Below the pieces are notes generated by a model. It saw nothing but the letters and a program-made list of their open reading frames with translations, was not told where the DNA came from and did no database searches. A DNA stretch of 25,120 nucleotides from positions 1-25,120 of the forward strand of contig JAJZLX010000487.1 in NCBI GenBank assembly GCA_021850555.1, given 5' to 3'. How positions within the stretch are numbered: position 1 is the stretch's first letter; each line of letters begins with the position of its first letter. The DNA comes from Pseudomonadota bacterium (GTDB taxonomy: Bacteria; Pseudomonadota; Gammaproteobacteria; Steroidobacterales; Steroidobacteraceae). Of this stretch, positions 1 through 7,262 are shown piece by piece. Made by a program: the position numbers and the translations under genes.

Positions 1-843
1 GTGAAGGCCGGCGGCGGTGTGTTCGCCGACGAGGACTCCACCCGCGTGCTCATCGAGCAGCTTGCGATCCTGCACTACTTCGGCGTGCGCGTCGTGTTCG
101 TGCACGGCGGCGGGCCACAGCTCACCGAGCTGGCCGGGGCGCTCGGGGTCCGCACGCGCATGGTGGAGGGCAGGCGCGTCACCGATCGGCAGTCGATCGA
201 CGTGACGGCCATGGTGCTCAACGGCACCATCAACACCAGCATCCTCGGCATCTGCCGCGAGCTGAACATAGAGGCGGTCGGCGTGAGCGGCGTCGATGCG
301 GGTCTGGTGCGCGCGCACAAGCGCCCCCCGGTCAAGGTGGAATCGAGCGGCGAGATGGTGGACTACGGCTTCGTCGGCGACATCGACCAGGTCGATCCCA
401 CGGTGCTGCGCAAGCTCCTCGACAATGGACTGATGCCGGTGGTGAGCCCCTTGTCGGCGGACGACAGCGGCACGCTGCTCAACATCAACGCCGACACGGT
501 GGCTGCCGCCATCGCCGCGGCGCTCGGGGCCGAGAAGCTGATCCTGTGCACCGGGGCTCCCGGCATCCTCGCGGAGCTCGGCGATCCGGGATCGCTCATT
601 TCCTACACGGACCTGGGCGGCCTTGCGCGCCTGCGCGAGGAAGGCCGAATCGCCGACGGGATGCTGCCGAAGGCCAAGGCCATCGAGGCGGCGATCCGTG
701 GCGGGGTGCGGCGGGTGCACGTGGTGTCATACAGCGCGCCGGAGGGGATCCTGGGCGAGGTGTTCACCAACGAGGGCACGGGCACGCTGATCGTGGAGGA
801 TGTCAACGCGCTGACGCCGGCGGAGCAGAGCGCGCAGGCTTGA
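1..843 (+). CDS. argB: Acetylglutamate kinase, 5' end outside window
   Basis: ArgB phosphorylates N-acetylglutamate in the second step of arginine biosynthesis, in the cytoplasm. The protein opens with VKAGGG, the first glycine-rich loop of the amino acid kinase fold, whose lysine binds ATP. This is normally preceded by a short beta strand, so the GTG at base 1 is probably an internal valine and the true start lies to the left. Further on are VVFVHGGGPQ (the second glycine loop, about residues 31-40), the GRRVTD segment (about 57-62) and the nucleotide-binding NINADTVAAAIAAALGAEKL region (about 162-181). No GNAT domain follows, so this is not the ArgA-B fusion known in xanthomonads. The stop codon shares one base with the argH start (TGATG), so the two are co-transcribed and probably translationally coupled. 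The family is clear; the true N-terminus is not visible. Confidence 0.93.
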   Translation: MKAGGGVFADEDSTRVLIEQLAILHYFGVRVVFVHGGGPQLTELAGALGVRTRMVEGRRVTDRQSIDVTAMVLNGTINTSILGICRELNIEAVGVSGVDAGLVRAHKRPPVKVESSGEMVDYGFVGDIDQVDPTVLRKLLDNGLMPVVSPLSADDSGTLLNINADTVAAAIAAALGAEKLILCTGAPGILAELGDPGSLISYTDLGGLARLREEGRIADGMLPKAKAIEAAIRGGVRRVHVVSYSAPEGILGEVFTNEGTGTLIVEDVNALTPAEQSAQA

Positions 844-2036
844 TGATGACTCGTCTGTGGGACAAGGGTGCGCCGCTCGATGAGCGGGTGCTGGGCTACA
901 CCGCCGGGGAGGACTATGCTCTGGATGAGCGCCTTGTGCGCCATGACGTGCGGGCGTCGATCGCGCATGCGGAGATGCTGCGCGACCAGGGGCTCCTGTC
1001 GGACGCGGATCTCGAGGCCATTCGCGCCGGGTTGACCGCTCTCGCCGACGAGCACGCCCGCGGCCTCTGGCGGATAGAGCTCAAGGACGAGGATGGTCAG
1101 ACTGCTCTCGAGCGGCGCTTGACCGAGCGGATCGGGCCGTCCGGAGGCCGTGTGCACCTGGGACGGTCTCGCAACGATCAGGTGCTGACGGCGCTGCGGC
1201 TGTACCTGCGGGACGCCGCCGGGGAGCTGATCACCGGCGCGCTGGCCGTGGCAGAGGCATTGGATCGGCTGGGCGCACGCGAGCACGACACGGTCCTGCC
1301 CGGCTACACCCACATGCAGCAGGCCATGCCGAGCTCGGTGCCGCTGTGGGCGGGCGGCTTTGCCGCCGAGGTGCGCGACGATGCGCAAGGGTTGCGTCAG
1401 GTCGAGCGTCGCCTCGGCCGCAGCCCCTTGGGCTCGGCGGCCGGCTATGGCACGCCGGGATTGCCGCTCGATCGGGACTCGGTCCGGCGCAAGCTGGGCT
1501 TTGCGGCGGTGCAGGAGCCGGTGACGGCCGTGCAGCTCTCCCGCGGCAAGGCCGAGGCCGAGCTGCTGTTCGGGATCACCCTGCTGATGCAGGACCTCGG
1601 GCGCCTGGCGGCCGACGTGCTGCTCTTCTACACCCAGGAATTCGGCTTCCTCGAGCTGCCGGAGGCGTTCACCACAGGCTCCTCGATCATGCCGCAGAAG
1701 CGCAATCCGGATCTCTTCGAGCTGATCCGCGGCCGCTCGGCCACGGCGCAGGCCTGTCTCAGCGAGGCGCTGGCGATCTGCGCGAAGCTCCCCTCGGGGT
1801 ATCAGCGAGACCTGCAGCTGTTGAAGTTTCCCCTGTTCCGCAGCATCGACATCGCGCAACAAACCCTCGGTCTCCTGCCCGCCGCCCTCGATGCCATGAA
1901 GTTCCGCCCCGGCCGGATCGTGCTCGACCCGGCCATCCACGCCGCCGAGGAAGCCAATCGCCTGGTCGTGAGCGAGGGCATCCCCTTCCGCGAGGCCTAC
2001 CGGCGTGTCGCGGCGAAGCTGAAGGGGCCGGGGTGA
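843..2036 (+). CDS. argH: Argininosuccinate lyase (short form)
   Basis: ArgH splits argininosuccinate into arginine and fumarate, the last step of arginine synthesis. The fumarase/aspartase superfamily signature GSSIMPQKRNPD is at about residues 279-290. SRNDQ (109-113) and GYTHMQQAMPSS (154-165, with the conserved His) are also present. The protein has 397 residues; classical ArgH has roughly 450-470, and this one ends shortly after GIPFREAYRRV, so the usual C-terminal helical tail is missing. The region before SRNDQ reads EDGQTALERRL where many ArgH proteins have an EDxHxxxE-type sequence, which suggests a divergent subfamily. ATG at 843 overlaps the argB stop; a second ATG at 846 would give nearly the same protein. 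In pseudomonads argH lies beside algZ-algR; here 3.3 kb separates them. Confidence 0.93.
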   Translation: MMTRLWDKGAPLDERVLGYTAGEDYALDERLVRHDVRASIAHAEMLRDQGLLSDADLEAIRAGLTALADEHARGLWRIELKDEDGQTALERRLTERIGPSGGRVHLGRSRNDQVLTALRLYLRDAAGELITGALAVAEALDRLGAREHDTVLPGYTHMQQAMPSSVPLWAGGFAAEVRDDAQGLRQVERRLGRSPLGSAAGYGTPGLPLDRDSVRRKLGFAAVQEPVTAVQLSRGKAEAELLFGITLLMQDLGRLAADVLLFYTQEFGFLELPEAFTTGSSIMPQKRNPDLFELIRGRSATAQACLSEALAICAKLPSGYQRDLQLLKFPLFRSIDIAQQTLGLLPAALDAMKFRPGRIVLDPAIHAAEEANRLVVSEGIPFREAYRRVAAKLKGPG

Positions 2037-2094
2037 GCGCAGCTGCGGCACGCGGTTGACTGCCTTGGCTCCGATATCCCGTCTCGGCAGGTAA

Positions 2095-2481
2095 ATCAGT
2101 GAAGTCACCACGTCGCTTGCAAGCATCGGCGCGACCTGCGCCTTGATGGGCGGGCTCGCGCGAGCGTCTCACAACGTGATTCGCGCGACGCAGGACGTCG
2201 ATCTGCTGTATGCCCATCGTCCCATTGCGAGGCGACTATTGGCAGGTGCCAGGACGCTGGCGAGGTCTCCGGGCGATTTGCGCGTGATCAGCACCGAAGG
2301 GCTGATCGGCCTCAAGCTGCAGGGACTGGCAAACGACCCACGCCGCACTCAGGATCTCGAGGATGTCCGGGCGCTGTTGATAGCCAACCGGGACCGGCTG
2401 GACATGGCGGAAGTGCGCGAGGATTTTCGACTCTTCGACCGTGAGCCGCTTCTCGATGACCTTCTTCAACAAATCAAGTAA
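2095..2481 (+). pseudogene. Nucleotidyltransferase-like gene, truncated and internally deleted
   Basis: Reading from just after an in-frame stop at 2092-2094, the frame gives GATCALMGGLARASHN followed by a TQDVDLL segment. This resembles the GG...DxD active-site signature of MNT/AbiEii-like Pol-beta-fold nucleotidyltransferases. Homologous reading begins before any usual start codon: the first candidates are TTG 2143 and ATG 2146, directly before the GG motif, so the N-terminal helix is lost. After DVDLL the protein runs straight into LLYAHRPIARRLL and then the C-terminal GLIGLKLQGLANDP segment. As I remember the family, a central stretch separates these parts, so an internal deletion is likely. 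The C-terminus (DREPLLDDLLQQIK) looks intact. I read it as a decayed toxin-antitoxin-type or orphan nucleotidyltransferase. The degradation is inferred without an alignment; the family call is moderate. Confidence 0.6.
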
Positions 2482-2515
2482 CCGGCAAGAGCCGCCGTTG
2501 GCCGCAGGCGGCGGA

Positions 2516-2647
2516 ATGCGGATGCCTCAGGTCCGGACGGACGATCCGATCCGCGCCCTGGATGATCTCATGGCCGTTGTCGAGGCTTTATGCCCGATCT
2601 GGCCGGAGCGGGTGTCATTCGTCGACGGCGGCAAAATTCTGCTCTGA
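2516..2647 (+). CDS. Small conserved-looking protein, possible partner of the nucleotidyltransferase
   Basis: The same open frame extends upstream to 2441, but ATG 2516 (or ATG 2522) is more sensible because it follows the stop of the nucleotidyltransferase remnant. The 43-residue product contains DDPIRALDDLMAVVEALCP followed by IWPER and ends VDGGKILL. The ALDDLM..VEALCP.WP pattern looks like a real amphipathic, conserved segment rather than random coding. From memory, small proteins of this kind sit beside nucleotidyltransferase genes of the type found just upstream, but I cannot verify this here. There is no transmembrane segment and no recognisable domain. Function unknown; it may be the remaining partner of a two-gene module. 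The ribosome-binding site is weak. Confidence 0.45.
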   Translation: MRMPQVRTDDPIRALDDLMAVVEALCPIWPERVSFVDGGKILL

Positions 2648-2652
2648 AGGGG

Positions 2653-2677
2653 TGTCGGCTCGCCGCCGCAGCCGACA
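2653..2677. terminator. Hairpin between convergent genes
   Basis: TGTCGGCT (2653-2660) pairs perfectly with AGCCGACA (2670-2677) around a 9-base GC-rich loop. It lies between the end of the small plus-strand frame (2647) and the end of the minus-strand LysR gene (2687). No T-run follows on either strand, so it is at best a weak or Rho-assisted bidirectional terminator. Confidence 0.4.
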
Positions 2678-2686
2678 AACAGTCCA

Positions 2687-3637
2687 TCACGGATCAAGTG
2701 TTGACCGATTGAATCCTCCGCCCAGTGCTTGGCGCAAGTGATCGATCACGCACTGCACGGCGCGCGGGGTGCGGGGGGCCCAGGGGCGGATGGCCTGCAG
2801 CCGCTCCCCGAAGAAGCCCACCGGCCTCCAGGCCGGCAACACCTGCACCAATTCCCTCGAGGCCGTGCCGCCCCAGGCGGTGAAGTCCGGCAGCATGCCG
2901 ATGCCGAGACCGGCCGAGACCGCCTCGCGCAGCACCTCGCTGTTGTTGGCCTTCAGCGGCCCGCGGACCGGTACGCTGACCCGCTCCACGCGCCTGCGGC
3001 CCACGGTGCGCTCGAACGACCAGCTCGGCGTGCCGTCACGCAGGTAGAGCAGGCACTCGTGATGCGCGAGCTCCTGCGGGTGCTCAGGCAGGCCGCGCCG
3101 CGCGAGGTAATCCGGGCTGGCCAACAGCACGGAGCGCGACTCGCACAGGGGCGTGGCGATGTGCGATTCGGGCACGCGGCTCGCGTGACGGATGGCGAGG
3201 TCGAACCCCTCCTGCACGAGGTTGACGAACCGATCCGTCAGATCGAGCTCCAGGCGGATGTCCGGATAGTGCCTCAGCAGCGCCGGGATGGCCGGCGCAA
3301 CGTGCTGCCGTCCCAACGCCACCGGCGCGCTCACCCGCACGAGTCCGCGCGCCGCCCCGGCGAGATCTTTCACGCCGGACACCCCCTGCTCGATGTGCGC
3401 GAACGAGCCGCGCGTCTCGCCCACCAACTGCTGCCCGGCGGGCGTCAGGGTGATCGAGCGGGTGGTGCGGCGCACGAGCGGCACGCCCAGTGCGCGCTCC
3501 AGGTCCTTCAGCCGCATGCTGACCGAGGATTTGGCCACGCCGAGCCGCCGTGCAGTCTGGGTGAGGCTGCGAGTCTCGGCGATCACCGTCAGCATGTGCA
3601 GATCGGGCAGGATGGCGGGGAAATCCGGGGCGCCCAT
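2687..3637 (-). CDS. LysR-family transcriptional regulator
   Basis: A 316-residue LysR-type regulator. The N-terminal winged helix-turn-helix covers about residues 13-70 (LTQTARRLGVAKSSVSMRLK, then LERALGVPLVRRTTRSITLT). The C-terminal effector-binding domain of the CrgA/AaeR-like LysR subgroup follows (GLVRVSAPVALGRQHVAP, then DLAIRHASRVPES and LLASPDYLARRG). A GGAAGA ribosome-binding site lies a few bases before the ATG at 3637. The gene is divergent from the methylmalonate-semialdehyde dehydrogenase gene, the classic arrangement of a LysR activator and its target. A perfect palindrome in the shared 113-bp region overlaps the regulator's own predicted promoter, which suggests autorepression. 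The effector is unknown; a branched-chain amino acid or propionate/beta-alanine intermediate would fit the neighbour. Codon use resembles the surrounding genes. Confidence 0.92.
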   Translation of the reverse strand: MGAPDFPAILPDLHMLTVIAETRSLTQTARRLGVAKSSVSMRLKDLERALGVPLVRRTTRSITLTPAGQQLVGETRGSFAHIEQGVSGVKDLAGAARGLVRVSAPVALGRQHVAPAIPALLRHYPDIRLELDLTDRFVNLVQEGFDLAIRHASRVPESHIATPLCESRSVLLASPDYLARRGLPEHPQELAHHECLLYLRDGTPSWSFERTVGRRRVERVSVPVRGPLKANNSEVLREAVSAGLGIGMLPDFTAWGGTASRELVQVLPAWRPVGFFGERLQAIRPWAPRTPRAVQCVIDHLRQALGGGFNRSTLDP

Positions 3638-3651
3638 GATCGTCTTCCATC

Positions 3652-3667
3652 GTTCAAATATTTGAAC
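3652..3667. promoter_or_regulatory. 16-bp perfect palindrome, probable LysR operator
   Basis: GTTCAAATATTTGAAC is a perfect inverted repeat, strikingly AT-rich against a GC-rich background. It lies in the divergent LysR/mmsA intergenic region, 14 bases upstream of the LysR start and about 84 bases before the mmsA start. It directly follows the predicted LysR -10 box, so bound protein would cover the regulator's own start point while sitting at an activation distance from mmsA. Binding by this LysR is inferred from context. Confidence 0.65.
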
Positions 3668-3695
3668 AGTGTAGTCGACAATGACGGATTCTCAA
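3668..3695 (-). promoter_or_regulatory. Predicted promoter of the LysR gene
   Basis: On the minus strand, TTGAGA (3695-3690; five of six bases match the -35 consensus) and TACACT (3673-3668; four of six match the -10) are separated by 16 bases. The predicted start point, near 3661, falls inside the adjacent palindrome. Confidence 0.45.
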
Positions 3696-3750
3696 CCCCG
3701 CCGGGCGGGCCTAGACTGCCGCCCATCCCGCCTCGTCTTCGGATGATCCC

Positions 3751-5283
3751 ATGGTCACTGTCTCACAAACCTCTCCCGATCCGGCCGATGTCCGTGCCGG
3801 GGACATCGGCCACTGGATTGGCGGCCGCCTCGCCGCCACCGCCGCTCGCCTGCAGGATGTCTTCAATCCCGCCACGGGCCGGGTCGTGCGCCGCGTCGCC
3901 ATGGCCGATGCGCAGGTCGTGAGCCGGGCCGTGGCCTCGGCCGCGGCGGCCTTCCCTGCCTGGGCCGATACCCCGCCCATCCGCCGCGCTCGTGTGTTGA
4001 ACCGCTTTCTCGCCCTGCTCAACGAGCACCGGGACGAGCTTGCCAGGCTGATCACCGAGGAGCACGGCAAGGTGTTCTCCGACGCGCAGGGCGAGATCAT
4101 GCGCGGGATCGAGGTGGTGGAGTTCGCCTGCGGCATCCCGCAGCTCCTCAAGGGGGATTTCACCGAACAGGTGTCGACCGGCATCGACAACTGGACGATG
4201 CGCCAGCCGCTCGGGGTGGTCGCCGGCATAACGCCGTTCAACTTCCCTTGCATGGTGCCTTGTTGGATGTTTCCGTTGGGCCTGGCCGCGGGCAACACCT
4301 TCGTGCTCAAGCCGAGCGAGCGCGATCCGTCGGCATCGCTCTTCATGGCCGACCTGCTGCGGCGGGCCGGCCTGCCGGACGGGGTGTTCAACGTCGTGCA
4401 AGGCGACAAGGAGGCGGTCGAGGCCCTGCTCGGGCACCCCGACGTCAAGGCGGTCAGCTTCGTGGGTTCCACGCCCGTCGCGCGCCATCTCTACCGGCAG
4501 GGTGCCGAGCTCGGCAAGCGCGTGCAGGCCCTCGGCGGAGCGAAGAACCACCTGGTCGTGATGCCCGATGCGGACGTCGGTCAGGCGGTCGAAGGGTTGA
4601 TCGGCGCCGCGTACGGATCGGCCGGCGAGCGGTGCATGTCCATCAGCGTGGCGGTGCTGGTGGGAGAGGCGGCCGATCACATCGTCTCGAAGCTTGCCGA
4701 GCGGGCGCGCGCGCTCAAGATCGGCGATGGCATGGAGGCAGGGGTGGAGATGGGGCCGGTGGTCACCCGGGCGGCGCTCGAGCGCATCCACCATTACATC
4801 GACACGGGCGTGCGCGAAGGCGCAAAGCTGGTGGTGGATGGCCGGGGACTCAAGGTCCCCGGCCACGAAGGAGGGTTCTTTCTCGGCGGCACCCTTTTCG
4901 ATCAGGTCCGCCCGGACATGACCCTCTACAAGGAGGAGATCTTCGGCCCGGTGCTGTGCTGCGTGCGGGTGGCGGATCTCGGGCAGGCCATCGCGCTGGT
5001 GAACGCGCACCCGTTCGCGAATGGTGTGGCCTGCTACACCCGCGACGGCGGCGTGGCGCGTGAATTCGCCCGGCACATCGAGGTCGGAATGGTGGGCATC
5101 AACGTGCCCATCCCGGTCCCCATGGCCTGGCACGGGTTCGGCGGATGGAAGAGCAGCCTGTTCGGCGCCATGCACGCCTATGGGGAGGAGGGCGTGCGGT
5201 TCTACACCCGGCAGAAATCCGTCATGCAGCGCTGGCCGCGAGGCTTGAGCGGTGCCGAGTTCCAGATGCCGTCCGCCAGGTAG
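3751..5283 (+). CDS. mmsA: CoA-acylating methylmalonate-semialdehyde dehydrogenase
   Basis: MmsA converts methylmalonate semialdehyde to propionyl-CoA (and malonate semialdehyde to acetyl-CoA) with NAD and CoA, in valine, thymine and beta-alanine or inositol catabolism. The 510-residue protein has the ALDH fold. Its hallmarks are [15 protein letters not shown] (about 161-175), the cofactor-binding [12 protein letters not shown] (185-196), the catalytic Cys at about 295 in [11 protein letters not shown], and LGGAKNH (261-267), in which Asn replaces the general-base Glu of hydrolytic ALDHs; this replacement marks the CoA-acylating subgroup. The usual partner mmsB is not adjacent. A beta-hydroxyacid dehydrogenase at 19282-20166 is distant and may be unrelated. 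The gene is divergent from a LysR regulator that probably controls it. ATG 3751 fits the usual N-terminus, though its ribosome-binding site is weak. Confidence 0.93.
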   Translation: MVTVSQTSPDPADVRAGDIGHWIGGRLAATAARLQDVFNPATGRVVRRVAMADAQVVSRAVASAAAAFPAWADTPPIRRARVLNRFLALLNEHRDELARLITEEHGKVFSDAQGEIMRGIEVVEFACGIPQLLKGDFTEQVSTGIDNWTMRQPLGVVAGITPFNFPCMVPCWMFPLGLAAGNTFVLKPSERDPSASLFMADLLRRAGLPDGVFNVVQGDKEAVEALLGHPDVKAVSFVGSTPVARHLYRQGAELGKRVQALGGAKNHLVVMPDADVGQAVEGLIGAAYGSAGERCMSISVAVLVGEAADHIVSKLAERARALKIGDGMEAGVEMGPVVTRAALERIHHYIDTGVREGAKLVVDGRGLKVPGHEGGFFLGGTLFDQVRPDMTLYKEEIFGPVLCCVRVADLGQAIALVNAHPFANGVACYTRDGGVAREFARHIEVGMVGINVPIPVPMAWHGFGGWKSSLFGAMHAYGEEGVRFYTRQKSVMQRWPRGLSGAEFQMPSAR

Positions 5284-5311
5284 GACTTCGGCATGTGACC
5301 GGGGTCAAGCC

Positions 5312-5347
5312 TGGCTGATGGCCCATTTGGCTGATAGATCATAGAAT
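5312..5347 (+). promoter_or_regulatory. Candidate control region of algZ
   Basis: The 99-bp gap before algZ holds a TAGAAT -10-like box at 5342-5347 and a direct repeat TGGCTGAT at 5312-5319 and 5328-5335, spaced 16 bases start to start. No convincing -35 accompanies the -10. A regulator bound to the repeats could compensate, but that is speculation. Confidence 0.25.
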
Positions 5348-5382
5348 AGGAGCGCTCAAGGGCACGCTTCAGCCAGAACACA

Positions 5383-6519
5383 GTGGCCACACCAGGCGGC
5401 ACTTTCCGCGGCGACGCCGATTCCTTCTATCTGCCGGACTTCTGCGCCTCGCGCGCCGCCTTCGCCATCGTGCTGATCGGGGAGCTGACCGCGATCGTGC
5501 TCTCGATCGCGCGGCAAAGCGCCACGGTGGGTTTCTGGGGGGAGCTCGCGCGCGGCTCGCTGTTCCTGCTGTGGGTCGGCCTGGTGAGCGCGGCGCTGCT
5601 GTGCTGGCTGCGGCCCCGGCTGGCGAGGCTCGAGGTCGGCCGCGGCTCGGCGGCGGTGCTCGCGATGTTGACGACCGTGGTCGCCGCGATCTCCGCAGGA
5701 GTATCTCTGCTCGGTCGCAGCCAACTGGTGGCGAGCGCAGGGATCGGCGCGTATTTTCCCGGCGAGCTCTGGCCCTTCGTGGCGCGCAACACCGTCATCG
5801 GCTTCGTCATCATCGCGGTGGCGCTGCGCTATTTCTATGTGACCCACCAGTGGCGGCGCAACATCGAGATGCGCGCCGCCGCCCGGGTGCACGCGCTGCA
5901 GGCGCGCATACGCCCGCATTTCCTGTTCAACAGCATGAACACCATCGCCTCGCTGACCCGCTCGGATCCGGCCCTCGCCGAGCAGGCGGTGCAGGATCTG
6001 GCCGATCTGTTCCGCGCGTCCTTGAGCGATCGGCACCAGACGATCACGCTCGCCGAGGAGCTCGCGATCACCCGCACCTACCAGCGCATCGAGCAGTTGC
6101 GTCTCGGCGAGCGGCTGCACGTGCACTGGGATGTGCGCAGCCTGCCGGCAGATGCGCGGGTACCGGGCCTGATGCTGCAGCCGCTGCTGGAGAATGCGAT
6201 CTATCATGGTATCGAGCCGCGGCCGGAGGGCGGGACCGTCACCGTCACGGGCGAGCGCACTGCGGAGCTCGTCTCCGTGGTGGTGCGCAATCCGGCGGAC
6301 GAGCGGCAGGCCGAGCGCGAGGGCAACGGCGTGGCGCTCGCCAATATTCGCGAGCGGCTGGCGCTTCTCTATGGCACTCGCGCGCTGGTGAAGGCCGGCC
6401 GCTTCGACGAGGAGTACATCGTGACTCTGAGATTTCCCTACATGGCGAGTGCGCCGCCGGCCGCTGTCCCCCTGCCCGCGCAAGTAACACCGGGCTCGCC
6501 GGAACAAAGCGTGCCCTGA
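5383..6519 (+). CDS. algZ: LytS/AlgZ-type membrane sensor histidine kinase
   Basis: A 378-residue sensor kinase of the His_kinase (LytS/FimS/AlgZ) family. Four hydrophobic segments are visible at about residues 25-43, 58-76, 89-109 and 131-152, with little periplasmic sequence. The phosphoacceptor box RIRPHFLFNSMNTIASL follows, with His at about 179. Next come LMLQPLLENAIYHGIEP (the N-box, Asn about 271) and the G-box GNGVALANIRERLALLYG. It is followed after 8 bases by its LytTR response regulator, as in pseudomonads, where AlgZ-AlgR controls twitching motility and exopolysaccharide. Whether those targets apply here is unknown. The GTG at 5383 is the only usual start after an in-frame stop at 5347-5349, and no Shine-Dalgarno precedes it closely. 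The C-terminal tail after LRFPYMA is Pro/Ala-rich and probably disordered. Confidence 0.9.
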   Translation: MATPGGTFRGDADSFYLPDFCASRAAFAIVLIGELTAIVLSIARQSATVGFWGELARGSLFLLWVGLVSAALLCWLRPRLARLEVGRGSAAVLAMLTTVVAAISAGVSLLGRSQLVASAGIGAYFPGELWPFVARNTVIGFVIIAVALRYFYVTHQWRRNIEMRAAARVHALQARIRPHFLFNSMNTIASLTRSDPALAEQAVQDLADLFRASLSDRHQTITLAEELAITRTYQRIEQLRLGERLHVHWDVRSLPADARVPGLMLQPLLENAIYHGIEPRPEGGTVTVTGERTAELVSVVVRNPADERQAEREGNGVALANIRERLALLYGTRALVKAGRFDEEYIVTLRFPYMASAPPAAVPLPAQVTPGSPEQSVP

Positions 6520-6527
6520 GGCAGAGC

Positions 6528-7259
6528 ATGCTCACGGTCCTCATCGCCGATGACGAGCCGCCGGCGCGCGAGCGATTGAGGCGCCTGCTCGCCGAAATCG
6601 GCGGTGTCGGGGTTGCGGGCGAGGCCGCCACCGGCCGGGAAGCACTGCAGCAGGCCGCGCGGTGCTCCCCGGATGTGGTGTTGCTCGATGTCCGAATGCC
6701 CGGCATGGACGGGATCGAAACCGCGCGCCACTTGAGCATTCTCGAGGAGCCGCCGGCGGTGATTTTCACCACCGCCTACGACCAGTACGCCGTCAACGCC
6801 TTCGAGACCCGCGCCGTGGGCTACCTGCTGAAGCCCGTGCACAGGGACAAGCTCGCCGCGGCGCTCGCCCAGGCGAACCGATTGACGCGGCCACAGCTGC
6901 AGAGCCTCGCCGCGGCGGCCGGGGAGCCGCGCCGCTCACACATCGCCGCTCGCCGCCGCGAGGAGGTCCGCCTCATTCCCACCGCAGAGATACTCTTTTT
7001 CCAGGCCGAGCAGAAATACACCACCGTGCGGCACTTGCAGGGTGAGGATCTGATCGAGGAGTCGCTCCGTACGCTCGAGGAGGAGCTCGGCAGCGGCTTC
7101 GTGCGCATCCACCGCAACGCCCTGGTCAATGTGCGGCATCTGGAGCGGATCGAGCGCAATCCCGACGGCCGCTACTCGGTGAGACTGCGAGGCTGCGCCG
7201 AGGTGCTGCCGGTCAGCCGGCGCCTCGCCGGAGAGCTGCTCGAGCGCTTCAGGATTTAG
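6528..7259 (+). CDS. algR: LytTR-family response regulator
   Basis: A 243-residue two-component regulator. The receiver domain (residues 1-120) has the acidic pair in IADDEPPARERLR, the phosphoacceptor Asp54 in VVLLDVRMPGMDG, the switch Thr in IFTTAYDQYAVNAF and the Lys of YLLKPVHRDKL. A short linker leads to a LytTR DNA-binding domain from about 145 to 240 (EVRLIPTAEILFFQAEQKY, then RIHRNALVNVRHLERIERN). It pairs with the AlgZ-type kinase immediately upstream. In Pseudomonas AlgR the phosphorylated residue is also Asp54. ATG 6528 starts the receiver fold directly and is preceded by AGGCAGAG. dapF begins three bases after the stop, so the regulator is probably co-transcribed with cell-wall and lysine genes. 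Confidence 0.93.
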   Translation: MLTVLIADDEPPARERLRRLLAEIGGVGVAGEAATGREALQQAARCSPDVVLLDVRMPGMDGIETARHLSILEEPPAVIFTTAYDQYAVNAFETRAVGYLLKPVHRDKLAAALAQANRLTRPQLQSLAAAAGEPRRSHIAARRREEVRLIPTAEILFFQAEQKYTTVRHLQGEDLIEESLRTLEEELGSGFVRIHRNALVNVRHLERIERNPDGRYSVRLRGCAEVLPVSRRLAGELLERFRI

Positions 7260-7262
7260 GGT

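Noticed and set aside
603..2126. Long minus-strand reading frame opposite argB/argH (507 codons)
   Set aside because: Its sequence is low-complexity Arg/Gly/Ala/Gln-rich with no recognisable domain; such antisense frames are expected in GC-rich coding DNA.
3763..5175. Minus-strand frame opposite mmsA (470 codons)
   Set aside because: It has the same composition artefact (His/Arg/Glu-rich), no motif and no start signal, while the mmsA frame is clearly the gene.
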